DNA of 64,000 nucleotides from Streptomyces lomondensis (lineage in GTDB: Bacteria > Actinomycetota > Actinomycetes > Streptomycetales > Streptomycetaceae). Positions 27,433 through 36,650 of this stretch are shown here, in pieces. Location of the stretch: positions 961,581-1,025,580 of the forward strand of contig NZ_BMWC01000001.1 in NCBI RefSeq assembly GCF_014651035.1, in the 5' to 3' direction. The translations under genes and the position numbers were made by a program. How positions within the stretch are numbered: the stretch's first letter is position 1; each line of letters starts with the position of its first letter. Under the pieces are notes generated by a model that searched no databases, was not told the DNA's origin, and worked only from the letters and a program-made list of their open reading frames with translations.

Positions 27433-30400
27433 ATGCGGGAAGGCCGGTGGGTCACGGTCACCGAGTCCGAGTTCGATCACGAACGCCGCGGCCTTGAGGC
27501 GATTCGGGAGAAGCTTCCGGACTCCGACCCCTGGCGTGCCTGGTCGAACTTCACCTTCACCGCGAACACGGGCCACGTCCGTGAGGTCGACCTGCTGGTA
27601 GTCGCTCCCGGCGGCCTGTGCATGATCGAGCTGAAGGACTGGCACGGCTCGGTCACCTCCGAGAACGGTACCTGGGTGCAGACCACGCCTGACGGCCACC
27701 GCCGTACGCACGGCAACCCGCTGCACCTGGTCAACCGCAAGGCCAAGGAACTGGCGAGCCTCCTCGCGCAGACCGGCGCCAAGCGGGTCTGGGTCGCCGA
27801 GGCCGTCTGCTTCACGGACAACAGCCTCCGCGTACGGCTGCCCGCCCACGACCAGAACGGCGTCTACACCGTCACCGAGCTGGTCGAGATGCTCAAGCAG
27901 CCCCCGCGCGACGAGCGGCGCCGCATCACCGCGATCGGCTCTCGCGAGATCGCGGCGGCGCTGAAGAACATCGGCATCCGCAAGAGCGACGCGCAGTACA
28001 AGGTCGGCCCGTACGAGCTGGAGCGGAAGTCCTTCGACTCCGGGCCCACCTGGGCGGACTACCTCGCCCGCCACAGCGACCTGCCCGAGGCCGCCCGCGT
28101 CCGCATCTACCTCAGCGAGCGCGGCTCGGACGCTTCGCTGAGGCAGTCCGTCGAGAACGCCGCCCGGCGCGAGGCCGCGGTGCTGGGCCGGTTCAAGCAC
28201 CCGGGCGTCGTCCAGCTCAAGCAGTACTTTCCCTCGGGCCACGCAGCCGGTCCCGCACTGATCTTCGACTACCATCCGGACACGTTGAAGCTGGACGAGT
28301 ACCTGGTCCAGTACGGCGAGAAGCTGGACATCCTCGGCCGGATGAGGCTGGTGCGCCAGCTCGCCGAGACGATGCGCTCCGCGCACGCCAGCCGCATCCA
28401 CCACCGGGCGCTCGCTGCCCGCTCCGTGCATGTCGTCCCCCGGCCGCGCGGCCGCAAGGGCCGGGCCGTCGGGGAGGAAGCAGCCTGGCTCACCCCGCAG
28501 CTCCAGATCTCCGACTGGCAGATCGCCACCCAGCGCAGCGGCGACTCCTCCCAGGGCCAGGGCATGACCCGGTTCGCGCCGACCGCCCTGTCCGCCATGC
28601 ACCTGGCCGACGACGCCGACGCCTACCTCGCCCCCGAACTCACCGCCCTCAACCCCGACCCGGTCTACCTCGACGTGTACGGGCTCGGCGTCCTCACCTA
28701 CCTGCTGGTGACCGGCAAGGCCCCGGCCGCCAGCCAGGCCGAGCTGCTGGCCCGCCTGGAGGCGGGGGAGGGCCTGCGACCCAGCTCCCTGGTGGACGGG
28801 CTGTCGGAGGACGTGGACGACCTGGTGCAGGCCGCCACCGCGTACCGGCCGGGCCAGCGCCTGTCCAGCGTGGACGAGTTCCTGGAGCTGCTGGAGGTCG
28901 TCGAGGACTCCCTGACCGCCCCGGCCCCGGCGGCCACCGGCCCGGAGGGGCCCGGCGAGGAGGACGGAACTTCCGCCGACAAGGACCCACTGGAGGCCGT
29001 CGCCGGTGACGTGCTTGCCGGCCGGTGGGAGATCCGCCGCCGCCTCGGCACCGGCTCCACCAGCCGCGCCTTCCTCGTCCGTGACTTGGAGCACGAGGCC
29101 CGCAAGACCCGCCCGCTGGCCGTGCTGAAGGTCGCCCTCTCCGACAGCCGAGGCGAGATCCTGGCCCGCGAGGCCGAGGCCATGGGCCGCCTGCGCCCCC
29201 ACTCCGGCATCATCCGCCTCGTCGAGCCCGAGCCGCTGCACATCGGCGGACGTACGGTCCTGGCGCTGGAGTACGTCGGTGACGAGCGTGACGACAACGG
29301 GCAGAACGGTCAGGGAGCCGAGGGCGGGGGCCGCCCGCGCCGCCGCGAGGAGACCGTCGCCCGCCAGCTCCGCGAGAACGGCCGTCTCCAGGTCGACCAG
29401 CTGGAGGCGTACGGCGACTACCTCTTCGGTGCCGTCGACTTCCTGGAGGGCGAGGGCGTCTGGCACCGCGACATCAAGCCGGACAACATCGCCATCCGCA
29501 TCCGCCCCAACCGCACCCGCGAACTCGTCCTCATCGACTTCTCGCTCGCCGGCTACCCGGCGAAGAACACCGACGCGGGCACCGAGGGCTACCTCGACCC
29601 CTTCGTCGACGTCATCACACGCGGCTCGTACGACTCGCACGCCGAGCGGTACGCCGTCGCCGTCACCCTGCACCAGATGGCCTCCGGCGAGCTGCCCAAG
29701 TGGGGCGACGGCAGCGTCCTGCCCCGCATGACCGACCCGAAGGAGTGGCCGTACCCGACCATCGCGGCCGAGGCCTTCGACCCGGCCGTACGGGACGGGC
29801 TCGTGGCCTTCTTCCAGAAGGCCCTGCACCGCGACGCGGGCAAGCGGTTCCCCGAGCTCAAGCCGATGCGGGACGCGTGGCGCAAGGTCTTCCTCGACGC
29901 GTCGCAGACCGTCCCGTCCAGCCACCGCAGCCGTCACCCGGCCGCCACGACCCCGGAGGAGGGGGCGCCCGCGGAGGTCGCCGCGGGGATCGCAGACGTC
30001 GAGCCGGAGACCGCGGAGCAGCAGCGCGACCGGCTGGCCGCCGATGTCACCCGGGACACTCCGCTGACCGTTTCCGGCCTTACGCCCGCCGCCCAGTCGT
30101 TCCTGTATGGCTTGGGTCTTACGACGGTCGGTGAACTCCTCGACTACAGCCGCCGCAAGCTCGTCAACGCTCCCGGGCTGGGTGCCAAGACCCGTAACGA
30201 GGTCCAGCAGCGGCAGCGCGAGTGGGGCGAGCGGCTGCGTGAGATCCCCGTCTCGCCGCTGACGCCCAAGGGCCGGGCGGAGGCGAAGGAGGAGCTGGAG
30301 CAGCTCACGGCCGCCGAGTCGGCCCTGGTGGGCCGGCTTGTGACGGGCGAGTCGGCGGGCGCCCTGCCGCCGCGTACGCTGCGCTCGGTCAGCCTCGACA

Positions 30401-32130
30401 CCCTCGCCACGGTGTTCGTGCCCGCCGTCAACAACAACGGCTCCAACCGCAACAAGGCCGAGATGGTACGGCTGCTGCTGCGCCTACCCGACGAGCACGG
30501 CGTCCTGCCGGACATCGGGGTCTGGCCGAAGCAGAAGGACGTCGCGGACGCGCTCGGCCTGAGCCATGGCCGTATCCCGCAGATGCTCAAGGAGGAGCGC
30601 AAGCGCTGGAAGGCGGAGCCCGCCGTCCAGGCTCTGCGCGAGGAGATCATCGACCTGCTGGTGAGCATGGGGCGTGTCGCTTCGGCGGTGGAGATAGCCG
30701 ATGCGCTCGCTGTGCGCAGAGGAACGCATCTCGCCGGGCGTGAGCAGCGGCGCGCGATGGCACTGGCGGCTGTCCGGGCTGTGGTCGAGGTCGAGCAACT
30801 GGTGCCGCAGGAGGCCGAGTTCCAGCACCAGGCGAACCGCAAGGCGACGGATGAGTCCCTGGGCGCGGGCCTGCTCGCCCTCGACGTGCGGGAGAACGAC
30901 GCCCCGGACACCCCGACCGCGCCCGGCCTGCTGGACTACGCGAGTCGCCTGGGCCGTACGGCCGACCGGCTCGCCAAGCTGGACACCCTGCCGACGGCGG
31001 CCACTGTGCTGGCCGAGCTGGGCGCGCTGACGGTGCCGCCAGGCGCGGTGGACTGGGACGAGCGGCGGATGGTGGAGCTGGCGGCTGCGGCATCGGCGAA
31101 TGCCGCCGCCACCCCGCGCCTGGAGATCTACCCGCGCGATCTGCCGCTCGTACGGGCGCTGCGCCTCACCCAGGCCGGGCTCGTCCGCTGGATCCCGGGC
31201 GTACCTGAGGGCCGGCAGCCCGGCCTGACCGGCGAGGACGTGCACGAGCGGGTGCGCGCTCGCTTCCCCGAGCTGGTCGTCCCGGACGGGCTGGGCGGCG
31301 CCACCCACGAACTGCCGACGGGTGGCCCGCTGACCAAGGCCCTTCGGGACGCCGGCTTCGAGCTGTCGCTGAGCACGCGCGAGGACACGGGCACGCTGCG
31401 CTACCTGCCGACGCGGGTCGACGACGCGTCCAGCTACCTCACGACGGGCGCGTGGCGGCAGTCGACGCGTACAGGTGCGGTGACGCGGTACGCGGACGAT
31501 CCGCAGCTCGCGGGTGCGGTGCGCGCGGAGGAACGGCTCCTCGCCTCGTCCCGCCGGGACGGGTACCGGGTGCTGACCGTACGGCAGCAGTTGGTGCGGG
31601 ACGCGGTGAGGGAGCTGGGGGCCGATCGGCTGGGCGCGGATGCGGTGTCCGTGACCGAGCTGTTCCTTGAGGCCCTGCACGCGCAGGTGACGCCGGGCAC
31701 CAAGCCCACCTGGGAGACCCTGCTCAAGGCGGACGCCGCCGAGCCGGGGTCGAAGGGGGCGGTGCGGTTCGCGGAGTACGTGCGGACGGCGTGGGGCTCG
31801 GTGGAGCCCCGGATCGTGGAGCTGCTGCGCAACGGTGGCGGGAGCGGCGGGCCCGGTCCTGTTCTGCTGACGGAGGCTGGGGTGTTCGCGCGCTACGACG
31901 CGATGGGCGTCCTGGACCGGCTGGCGTCGGCGGCCCGGCAGGGCGGGCGGGGGCTGTGGCTCCTGGTTCCGCAGGCCGATCCGTCACGCGAGCCCCGGCT
32001 CGGGCAGGTGGCCGTGCCGTACCAGGCCGGCCTGGGGGAGTGGATCCAGCTTCCGGACACGTGGGTGGGCAATGCCCATCGCGGGTCCGGTGAGGTTGTG
32101 GCAAGTGGTGTCGAGGGAGACGTCAAGTGA
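27433..32130 (+). CDS. pglW: BREX-2 (Pgl) serine/threonine kinase PglW
   Basis: Large signalling kinase of the phage growth limitation/BREX type 2 system, 1565 residues. An N-terminal NERD domain (VREVDLLVVAPGGLCMIELK) is followed by a degenerate kinase-like segment (residues ~230-440, no HRD). The active Ser/Thr kinase domain has GTGSTSRAF as glycine loop (~535), HRDIKPDN (678) and DFS in place of DFG. The long helical C-terminal half (~850-1565) includes HTH-like elements. ATG 27433 is preceded by GGGGAA; a GTG at 27406 would add nine residues. The stop overlaps the pglX start (4 bases). In S. coelicolor PglW is an autophosphorylating kinase required for Pgl (known). Confidence 0.93.
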   Translation: MREGRWVTVTESEFDHERRGLEAIREKLPDSDPWRAWSNFTFTANTGHVREVDLLVVAPGGLCMIELKDWHGSVTSENGTWVQTTPDGHRRTHGNPLHLVNRKAKELASLLAQTGAKRVWVAEAVCFTDNSLRVRLPAHDQNGVYTVTELVEMLKQPPRDERRRITAIGSREIAAALKNIGIRKSDAQYKVGPYELERKSFDSGPTWADYLARHSDLPEAARVRIYLSERGSDASLRQSVENAARREAAVLGRFKHPGVVQLKQYFPSGHAAGPALIFDYHPDTLKLDEYLVQYGEKLDILGRMRLVRQLAETMRSAHASRIHHRALAARSVHVVPRPRGRKGRAVGEEAAWLTPQLQISDWQIATQRSGDSSQGQGMTRFAPTALSAMHLADDADAYLAPELTALNPDPVYLDVYGLGVLTYLLVTGKAPAASQAELLARLEAGEGLRPSSLVDGLSEDVDDLVQAATAYRPGQRLSSVDEFLELLEVVEDSLTAPAPAATGPEGPGEEDGTSADKDPLEAVAGDVLAGRWEIRRRLGTGSTSRAFLVRDLEHEARKTRPLAVLKVALSDSRGEILAREAEAMGRLRPHSGIIRLVEPEPLHIGGRTVLALEYVGDERDDNGQNGQGAEGGGRPRRREETVARQLRENGRLQVDQLEAYGDYLFGAVDFLEGEGVWHRDIKPDNIAIRIRPNRTRELVLIDFSLAGYPAKNTDAGTEGYLDPFVDVITRGSYDSHAERYAVAVTLHQMASGELPKWGDGSVLPRMTDPKEWPYPTIAAEAFDPAVRDGLVAFFQKALHRDAGKRFPELKPMRDAWRKVFLDASQTVPSSHRSRHPAATTPEEGAPAEVAAGIADVEPETAEQQRDRLAADVTRDTPLTVSGLTPAAQSFLYGLGLTTVGELLDYSRRKLVNAPGLGAKTRNEVQQRQREWGERLREIPVSPLTPKGRAEAKEELEQLTAAESALVGRLVTGESAGALPPRTLRSVSLDTLATVFVPAVNNNGSNRNKAEMVRLLLRLPDEHGVLPDIGVWPKQKDVADALGLSHGRIPQMLKEERKRWKAEPAVQALREEIIDLLVSMGRVASAVEIADALAVRRGTHLAGREQRRAMALAAVRAVVEVEQLVPQEAEFQHQANRKATDESLGAGLLALDVRENDAPDTPTAPGLLDYASRLGRTADRLAKLDTLPTAATVLAELGALTVPPGAVDWDERRMVELAAAASANAAATPRLEIYPRDLPLVRALRLTQAGLVRWIPGVPEGRQPGLTGEDVHERVRARFPELVVPDGLGGATHELPTGGPLTKALRDAGFELSLSTREDTGTLRYLPTRVDDASSYLTTGAWRQSTRTGAVTRYADDPQLAGAVRAEERLLASSRRDGYRVLTVRQQLVRDAVRELGADRLGADAVSVTELFLEALHAQVTPGTKPTWETLLKADAAEPGSKGAVRFAEYVRTAWGSVEPRIVELLRNGGGSGGPGPVLLTEAGVFARYDAMGVLDRLASAARQGGRGLWLLVPQADPSREPRLGQVAVPYQAGLGEWIQLPDTWVGNAHRGSGEVVASGVEGDVK

Positions 32131-35100
32131 TCGACCGCAAGGCTCTGTTGGACGACCTGAAGCAGCAGGTCAAGGCGGTCGAGGCTGACCTCGGGCGACA
32201 GGTTAAGGCGCTGGGGGATGTCGGCGCGCGGCTGAGGGCCGAGTACGACCAGGCGCGCAAGCTCGGCCGTACGGCGGCGACGTGGAACTCGTGGCTGGAC
32301 GAGCGGGTCACGCAGGTCGCGGTGGCGTGGGTGCTGGGGACTGTCTTCGTGCGGTTCTGCGAGGACAACCGGTTGATTCCGGAGCCGTACCTGACGGGGC
32401 CAGATGGTGACCGGCGGGAGTTGGCGGAGTCGCGGTACGACGCGTATGTGGAGTCGGATGAGAACCCGACGTACCGGGGGTGGTTGGAGAAGGCGTTCGA
32501 GGAGCTGGGCGAGGGCCAGGCGGGACGCCTTCTTTTCGACCAACGGCACAACCCGCTGTACCAGATCCCGCTGTCGCATGACGGTGCGCGGGAGTTGGTG
32601 GAGTTCTGGCGGGGAAGGGGCGATGCGGGCATCCTCGTCCACGACTTCACCGACCCATTGAACGAGGACGGCACGGAGGGGTGGGACACGCGGTTCCTGG
32701 GTGATCTGTACCAGGACCTGAGCGAAGCTGCGCGGAAGACGTATGCGTTGCTCCAGACACCGGAGTTCGTGGAGGAATTCATCCTCGACCGGACGATGAA
32801 CCCGGCGGTGCGGGAGTTCGGCTACGAGGGGCTAAAGATGATCGACCCTACGTGTGGGTCAGGGCACTTTGTGCTGGGGGCGTTTCGGCGGCTGGTGAGG
32901 TTGTGGGCGGAGGGGCAGCCGGGGAAGGACGTGCATGAGCGAGTATCGGCGGCGCTGAAGTCGGTGCACGGTGTCGACGTCAACCCGTTCGCGGTGGCCA
33001 TTGCCCGGTTCCGGTTGCTGGTTGCGGCAATGGCAGCGGGTAGCGTGCGGACGCTGGCGGAGGCCGCGAAGTACGACTGGCCGCTGTCCCTGGCGGTAGG
33101 CGACTCGCTGATCAAGTCCCGGCGCTCCCAGCAGGGCAACCTATTCGGTGCAGTGGACGAAGACTTCGTGGACGAGTTGGCCGAGTTCAAGTACGCCACG
33201 GAGGACGTACACGAGTACCCGGAAATCCTGCGACCGGGGCGGTATCACGTGGTGGTGGGTAACCCGCCGTACATCACGGTCAAGGACAAGACGCTCAATG
33301 CCCTCTACCGGGAGCTGTATCCGGCGTGTGCGGGCAAGTATGCGCTGTCCGTGCCGTTCGCTCAGCGGTTCTTCGAGCTGGCCAAACGCGGGGATGGTGA
33401 GGGGCGCGGCTACGGCATGGTCGGGCAGATCACTGCCAACTCATTCATGAAGCGTGAGTTTGGGGCGAAGCTCATCGAGGGGTATTTCGGGCACGCGGTG
33501 GAGCTGGCCGAGGTCATCGACACCTCGGGTGCCTACATTCCGGGGCACGGGACGCCGACGGTCATTCTCGTGGGCAGGCAACGGGGTGGCGACGGGCGAT
33601 CGCCCTTCATCCGGACCGTTCGAAGTGTCCAGGGTGAGCCGTCCGCGCCGGACAATGCCGCTGATGGCCTGGTCTGGCAGGCCATCGTGGAGCAGATCGA
33701 CAAGCCCGGTTCGGTGAGCCGATGGGTGTCTGTAGACGACTTGGATCGCAAGAAGTACTTTGGGAAGCAGCCCTGGATCCTGGCTGACGGCGGCCTGGAA
33801 CTGAACTTGTCTATCGAGGAGAATGCCGTCGGGCAGCTGCGTTCAGAACTCTCACGCGACATCGGCTTCGCCAGCTTCCCAGGCCAGGATGATGCCTTCA
33901 TCAGCGATCCTTCGGCACTTGGGCGTCAGGGGGTCGAAGCCACGTGTGCACGCTCGCTTATTGTCGGCGAAGTTGTGCGCAACTGGAGTGTGGACGCCGT
34001 TGAGAGCGCAATTGCCCCGTACGGTGGTGACCTCAAACCGCTGCCGTACGACGAGGCCAGTGCTTGGGGACGATGGTTGTGGAAGGTACGCAGCCACTTG
34101 CGATCGACCACGGACTTTGATGGTAAGACGCAGCAGGAGCAAGGGAAACCGTGGTGGGCATGGTACCGATGGGTCTCCGAGCGCTACCGAAACCCGTTGT
34201 CGATCACGTTCGCGGAGGTAGCTACACATAATCACTTCGTGCTGGATCGGGGCGGGAAGGTCTTTAAGCAGACCGCGCCTGTGATCAAGCTGCGGGAGGA
34301 CGCCAGTGAAGAAGAGCACCTTCGGCTACTCGGCCTCCTCAATAGTTCTACTGCTGCCCTGTGGCTCAAGTTGAGTTGCCATAATAAGGGCAGCACTGTG
34401 GACGTCCAAGGAGCGCGACAGTCCACCATGCCGTTTGAGGACTTTTATCAGTTCAACGGCACGAATGTTGCGAAGTTTCCACTTCCCGCCGAGTATCCCA
34501 CTGCCCTTGCCGCTGACCTCGATGCCTTTGCTCAGCGGCTCGCTTCCACCGGCCCCGCAGCCGTGACGGACACGTCCGCGCCAACCGCCGCAGCCCTCCG
34601 CGAGGCTCGCGCCGCCTGGGAGTCCACTCGTGCCCGATTGATCGCCCTTCAAGAGGAGTTGGACTGGCAGGTCTACTCCCTCTACAACCTCCATCCGGAA
34701 GACCTCCGCGTCTCCGAGAACCCCGACGACCCCAACATCCCGGAACTCGCCCTCGGTGAGCGCGCCTTCGAAATCGTCCTCGCCCGTCACGTAGCTGCGG
34801 GCGAGGCCAGCGACGACTGGTTCAAGCGGCACAACTCCACCCCCATCACGGAGATCCCCGCTCACTGGCCCGCCCCCTACCGCGAGATCGTCCAGAAGCG
34901 CATCGACGCCATCGAGTCCAACCGCGCCATCGGCATGGTCGAGCGCCCCGAATACAAGCGCCGTTGGGCCACCGAGGGTTGGGGCGCCCTCCAGGAGAAA
35001 GCCCTGCGCTCCTGGCTGCTCGACCGCATGGAAACCCGCGACCTCTGGTTCGACGAGAACGGCCAGGCCACCATCCTCACCCTGGCCCGTCTCACCGACG

Positions 35101-35762
35101 CGCTCTCCCGCGACGAGGACTTCGTCTCTGTCGCCAAGCTGTACGCGCCCCGCAAGGAACTCGCGAAGGTCGTCGCCGAGCTGATCACCGACGAGCACGT
35201 GCCATTCCTCTCCGCCCTGCGCTACAAGCCCTCCGGGCTCAAGAAGCGCGCCGACTGGGAAGAGGTATGGGACCTCCAGCGCAAGGAGGACGCCGCGCCC
35301 GACGAGCAGACCAAGAGGAAGATCCGGGACTCCATCCCCGTGCCGCCGAAGTACACCTCGGCCGACTTCCTCCGCCCCTCCTACTGGAGGGCGCGTGGCA
35401 AGCTCGACGTTCCCAAGGAGCGGTTCATCTCCTACGGGCAGAGCAACGCCGCCACTCCCGAGCTGTACGGGTGGGCCGGCTGGGATCACCGGGAGCAGGC
35501 GCAGGCCCTCGCCACGTACTTCACCAACACCGCGTTGTCCACCGAGGAGATCACCCCGTTCCTCGCCGGTCTGCTGGAGCTCCAGCCGTGGCTGTATCAG
35601 TGGCACAACGAGTTCGACATGCTCTACAGCGGCTCCCCGGCCGACTTCTTCGCCGGTTACCGCCAGCAGAAGCAGGGCGAGCACGGACTCACGGACGACG
35701 ACCTCCGGAACTGGCGTCCCCCGGCCGCAACCCGAGGCCGTCGGGCCGCAGTGAAGAAGTAG
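32127..35762 (+). CDS. pglX: BREX-2 adenine-specific DNA methyltransferase PglX
   Basis: 1211-residue methyltransferase that marks self DNA or, in the Pgl model, phage DNA. SAM motif I DPTCGSGHF at residues 240-248; catalytic NPPY at 379-382 (gamma-class N6-adenine). Residues ~550-790 (33.8-34.5 kb) form the target-recognition region and are clearly AT-richer than the flanks (e.g. around 34340-34480), suggesting exchange of the specificity module. No G-run longer than five bases is visible, so the homopolymer switch described for S. coelicolor pglX is not apparent. The gene is coupled to pglW and separated from pglY by 6 kb of other genes. Confidence 0.95.
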   Translation: MIDRKALLDDLKQQVKAVEADLGRQVKALGDVGARLRAEYDQARKLGRTAATWNSWLDERVTQVAVAWVLGTVFVRFCEDNRLIPEPYLTGPDGDRRELAESRYDAYVESDENPTYRGWLEKAFEELGEGQAGRLLFDQRHNPLYQIPLSHDGARELVEFWRGRGDAGILVHDFTDPLNEDGTEGWDTRFLGDLYQDLSEAARKTYALLQTPEFVEEFILDRTMNPAVREFGYEGLKMIDPTCGSGHFVLGAFRRLVRLWAEGQPGKDVHERVSAALKSVHGVDVNPFAVAIARFRLLVAAMAAGSVRTLAEAAKYDWPLSLAVGDSLIKSRRSQQGNLFGAVDEDFVDELAEFKYATEDVHEYPEILRPGRYHVVVGNPPYITVKDKTLNALYRELYPACAGKYALSVPFAQRFFELAKRGDGEGRGYGMVGQITANSFMKREFGAKLIEGYFGHAVELAEVIDTSGAYIPGHGTPTVILVGRQRGGDGRSPFIRTVRSVQGEPSAPDNAADGLVWQAIVEQIDKPGSVSRWVSVDDLDRKKYFGKQPWILADGGLELNLSIEENAVGQLRSELSRDIGFASFPGQDDAFISDPSALGRQGVEATCARSLIVGEVVRNWSVDAVESAIAPYGGDLKPLPYDEASAWGRWLWKVRSHLRSTTDFDGKTQQEQGKPWWAWYRWVSERYRNPLSITFAEVATHNHFVLDRGGKVFKQTAPVIKLREDASEEEHLRLLGLLNSSTAALWLKLSCHNKGSTVDVQGARQSTMPFEDFYQFNGTNVAKFPLPAEYPTALAADLDAFAQRLASTGPAAVTDTSAPTAAALREARAAWESTRARLIALQEELDWQVYSLYNLHPEDLRVSENPDDPNIPELALGERAFEIVLARHVAAGEASDDWFKRHNSTPITEIPAHWPAPYREIVQKRIDAIESNRAIGMVERPEYKRRWATEGWGALQEKALRSWLLDRMETRDLWFDENGQATILTLARLTDALSRDEDFVSVAKLYAPRKELAKVVAELITDEHVPFLSALRYKPSGLKKRADWEEVWDLQRKEDAAPDEQTKRKIRDSIPVPPKYTSADFLRPSYWRARGKLDVPKERFISYGQSNAATPELYGWAGWDHREQAQALATYFTNTALSTEEITPFLAGLLELQPWLYQWHNEFDMLYSGSPADFFAGYRQQKQGEHGLTDDDLRNWRPPAATRGRRAAVKK

Positions 35763-36274
35763 CTGGAAACGAATCGGTGTCGCGCACATACGCCGATGCC
35801 GAGTCTGCCGGTCGAGGGGCCACCCCGTGCGTGCGTGGGTGGCTTCCGGTCGGTACGCGTAGCTCGGCCCAGACGGTTTTGCCGGGGGCAACGGGGCGAG
35901 GGGTGACACCCCAGTCGTCCGCGAGGGCGGCGACGAGGAGCAGCCCCCGGCCGGACTCGGATGCGGAGTCGGGGGTCGGGGGAGTGGATGGGGGGCAGTT
36001 TCTCGGCGCGGGTGTCGGTCACCTCAACGCGGAAGGTGTCCTCGACCAGGGCGAGTTGGAGGTTGAAGTCCCGGCCTGGGACGTGGCCGTGACGTACGGC
36101 GTTGGCGGTGAGTTCGGCCGTAATGAGGGTCAGCGTCTCGTTGGTCGGGGTCGTGTAGGGGTGGCCCCAGTCGTTCAGGCGGTGAGAGACGAGTCGGCGG
36201 GCGAGGCGGGCACCGCGTGGTGTTGAGGTGAAGCGCATGGTGAACTCGCGTTCGGGTGCGGGGTGCTGTGGCAT
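35689..36274 (-). pseudogene. Frameshifted ATP-binding (HATPase, anti-sigma-like) regulatory protein
   Basis: Streptomyces RsbW/SpoIIAB-like ATPase. The first part MRFTSTPRGARLARRLVSHR ... TAELTANAVRHG contains the N-box and reads to LPP at about 35996. From there the conserved G-box part (DSASESGRGLLLVAALADDWG ... VWAELRV) is in the next frame. Removing one G from the run of six at 35990-35995 restores the whole protein, so this is a +1 slippage or a sequence error. The restored frame would end at 35689, overlapping the 3' end of pglX on the opposite strand. Such genes typically sit divergent from XRE regulators, as here. Confidence 0.75.
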
Positions 36275-36299
36275 ATGCCCGTTCGGGGGAGTTGCTGAC

Positions 36300-36470
36300 T
36301 TCATGCGGTCAACGGTCGCGGACCGTGCGTAGCGTTGACCAGGAGCGACGTGCTGACGGGTGCGGGCTGTACACGTGGGCGGTGCGCTTGTACGTGGTGT
36401 TGGGCGTGACCGGTTTCCGGGCCGTGCGTTGGGCGGGCGGGGGCGGGTGACCGTGATGGTCGTACGGGAG
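36300..36470. repeat. Regulatory-region repeat, copy 1
   Basis: Divergent control region between the ATP-binding gene and an XRE fragment. It shares with 40565-40715 the blocks GCGTAG, GGAGCGA, CTGACGGGTG, GCGCTTGTACG, GGGCGTGACCG, GCGCGTTGGGCG-like sequence and CCGTGATGGTCG in the same order. The middle part (GTGCTTGTACTTGGTGGT) also recurs at 37515-37585. These look like three copies of one type of promoter module. Confidence 0.6.
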
Positions 36471-36480
36471 GAGCTGCGGC

Positions 36481-36645
36481 GTGGACGACGAGGTTCAGCA
36501 GCCGGAGTACGAGGTCGGGGCGGGCATGCTGTGCGTCTTCGGGCGGCAGTTGAAGCTGTTCCGGGAGCGGGCCGGGATGGACCGGGCGAAGTTCGGGTCA
36601 CTAAGGGCAAAGCGAGCGAGAACCCCGAGTCGCGCTTCTCCGTAG
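36481..36645 (+). pseudogene. N-terminal fragment of an XRE-family regulator
   Basis: GTG 36481 has an excellent ribosome-binding site (GGAGGAG). The product begins VDDEVQQPEYEVG ... FGRQLKLFRERAGMDRAKFGSL, the typical start of the Streptomyces XRE/DUF5753-type regulators that pair with HATPase proteins. After residue ~42 the sequence jumps into the adjacent EcsC-type gene in another frame, stopping at TAG 36643-36645. A deletion has removed the rest of this gene and probably the start of the next. Confidence 0.75.
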
Positions 36646-36650
36646 CACTG

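Noticed and set aside
32127..35762. Homopolymer phase-variation tract in pglX
   Set aside because: Only runs of up to five G residues are visible, which is not enough to claim a switch.
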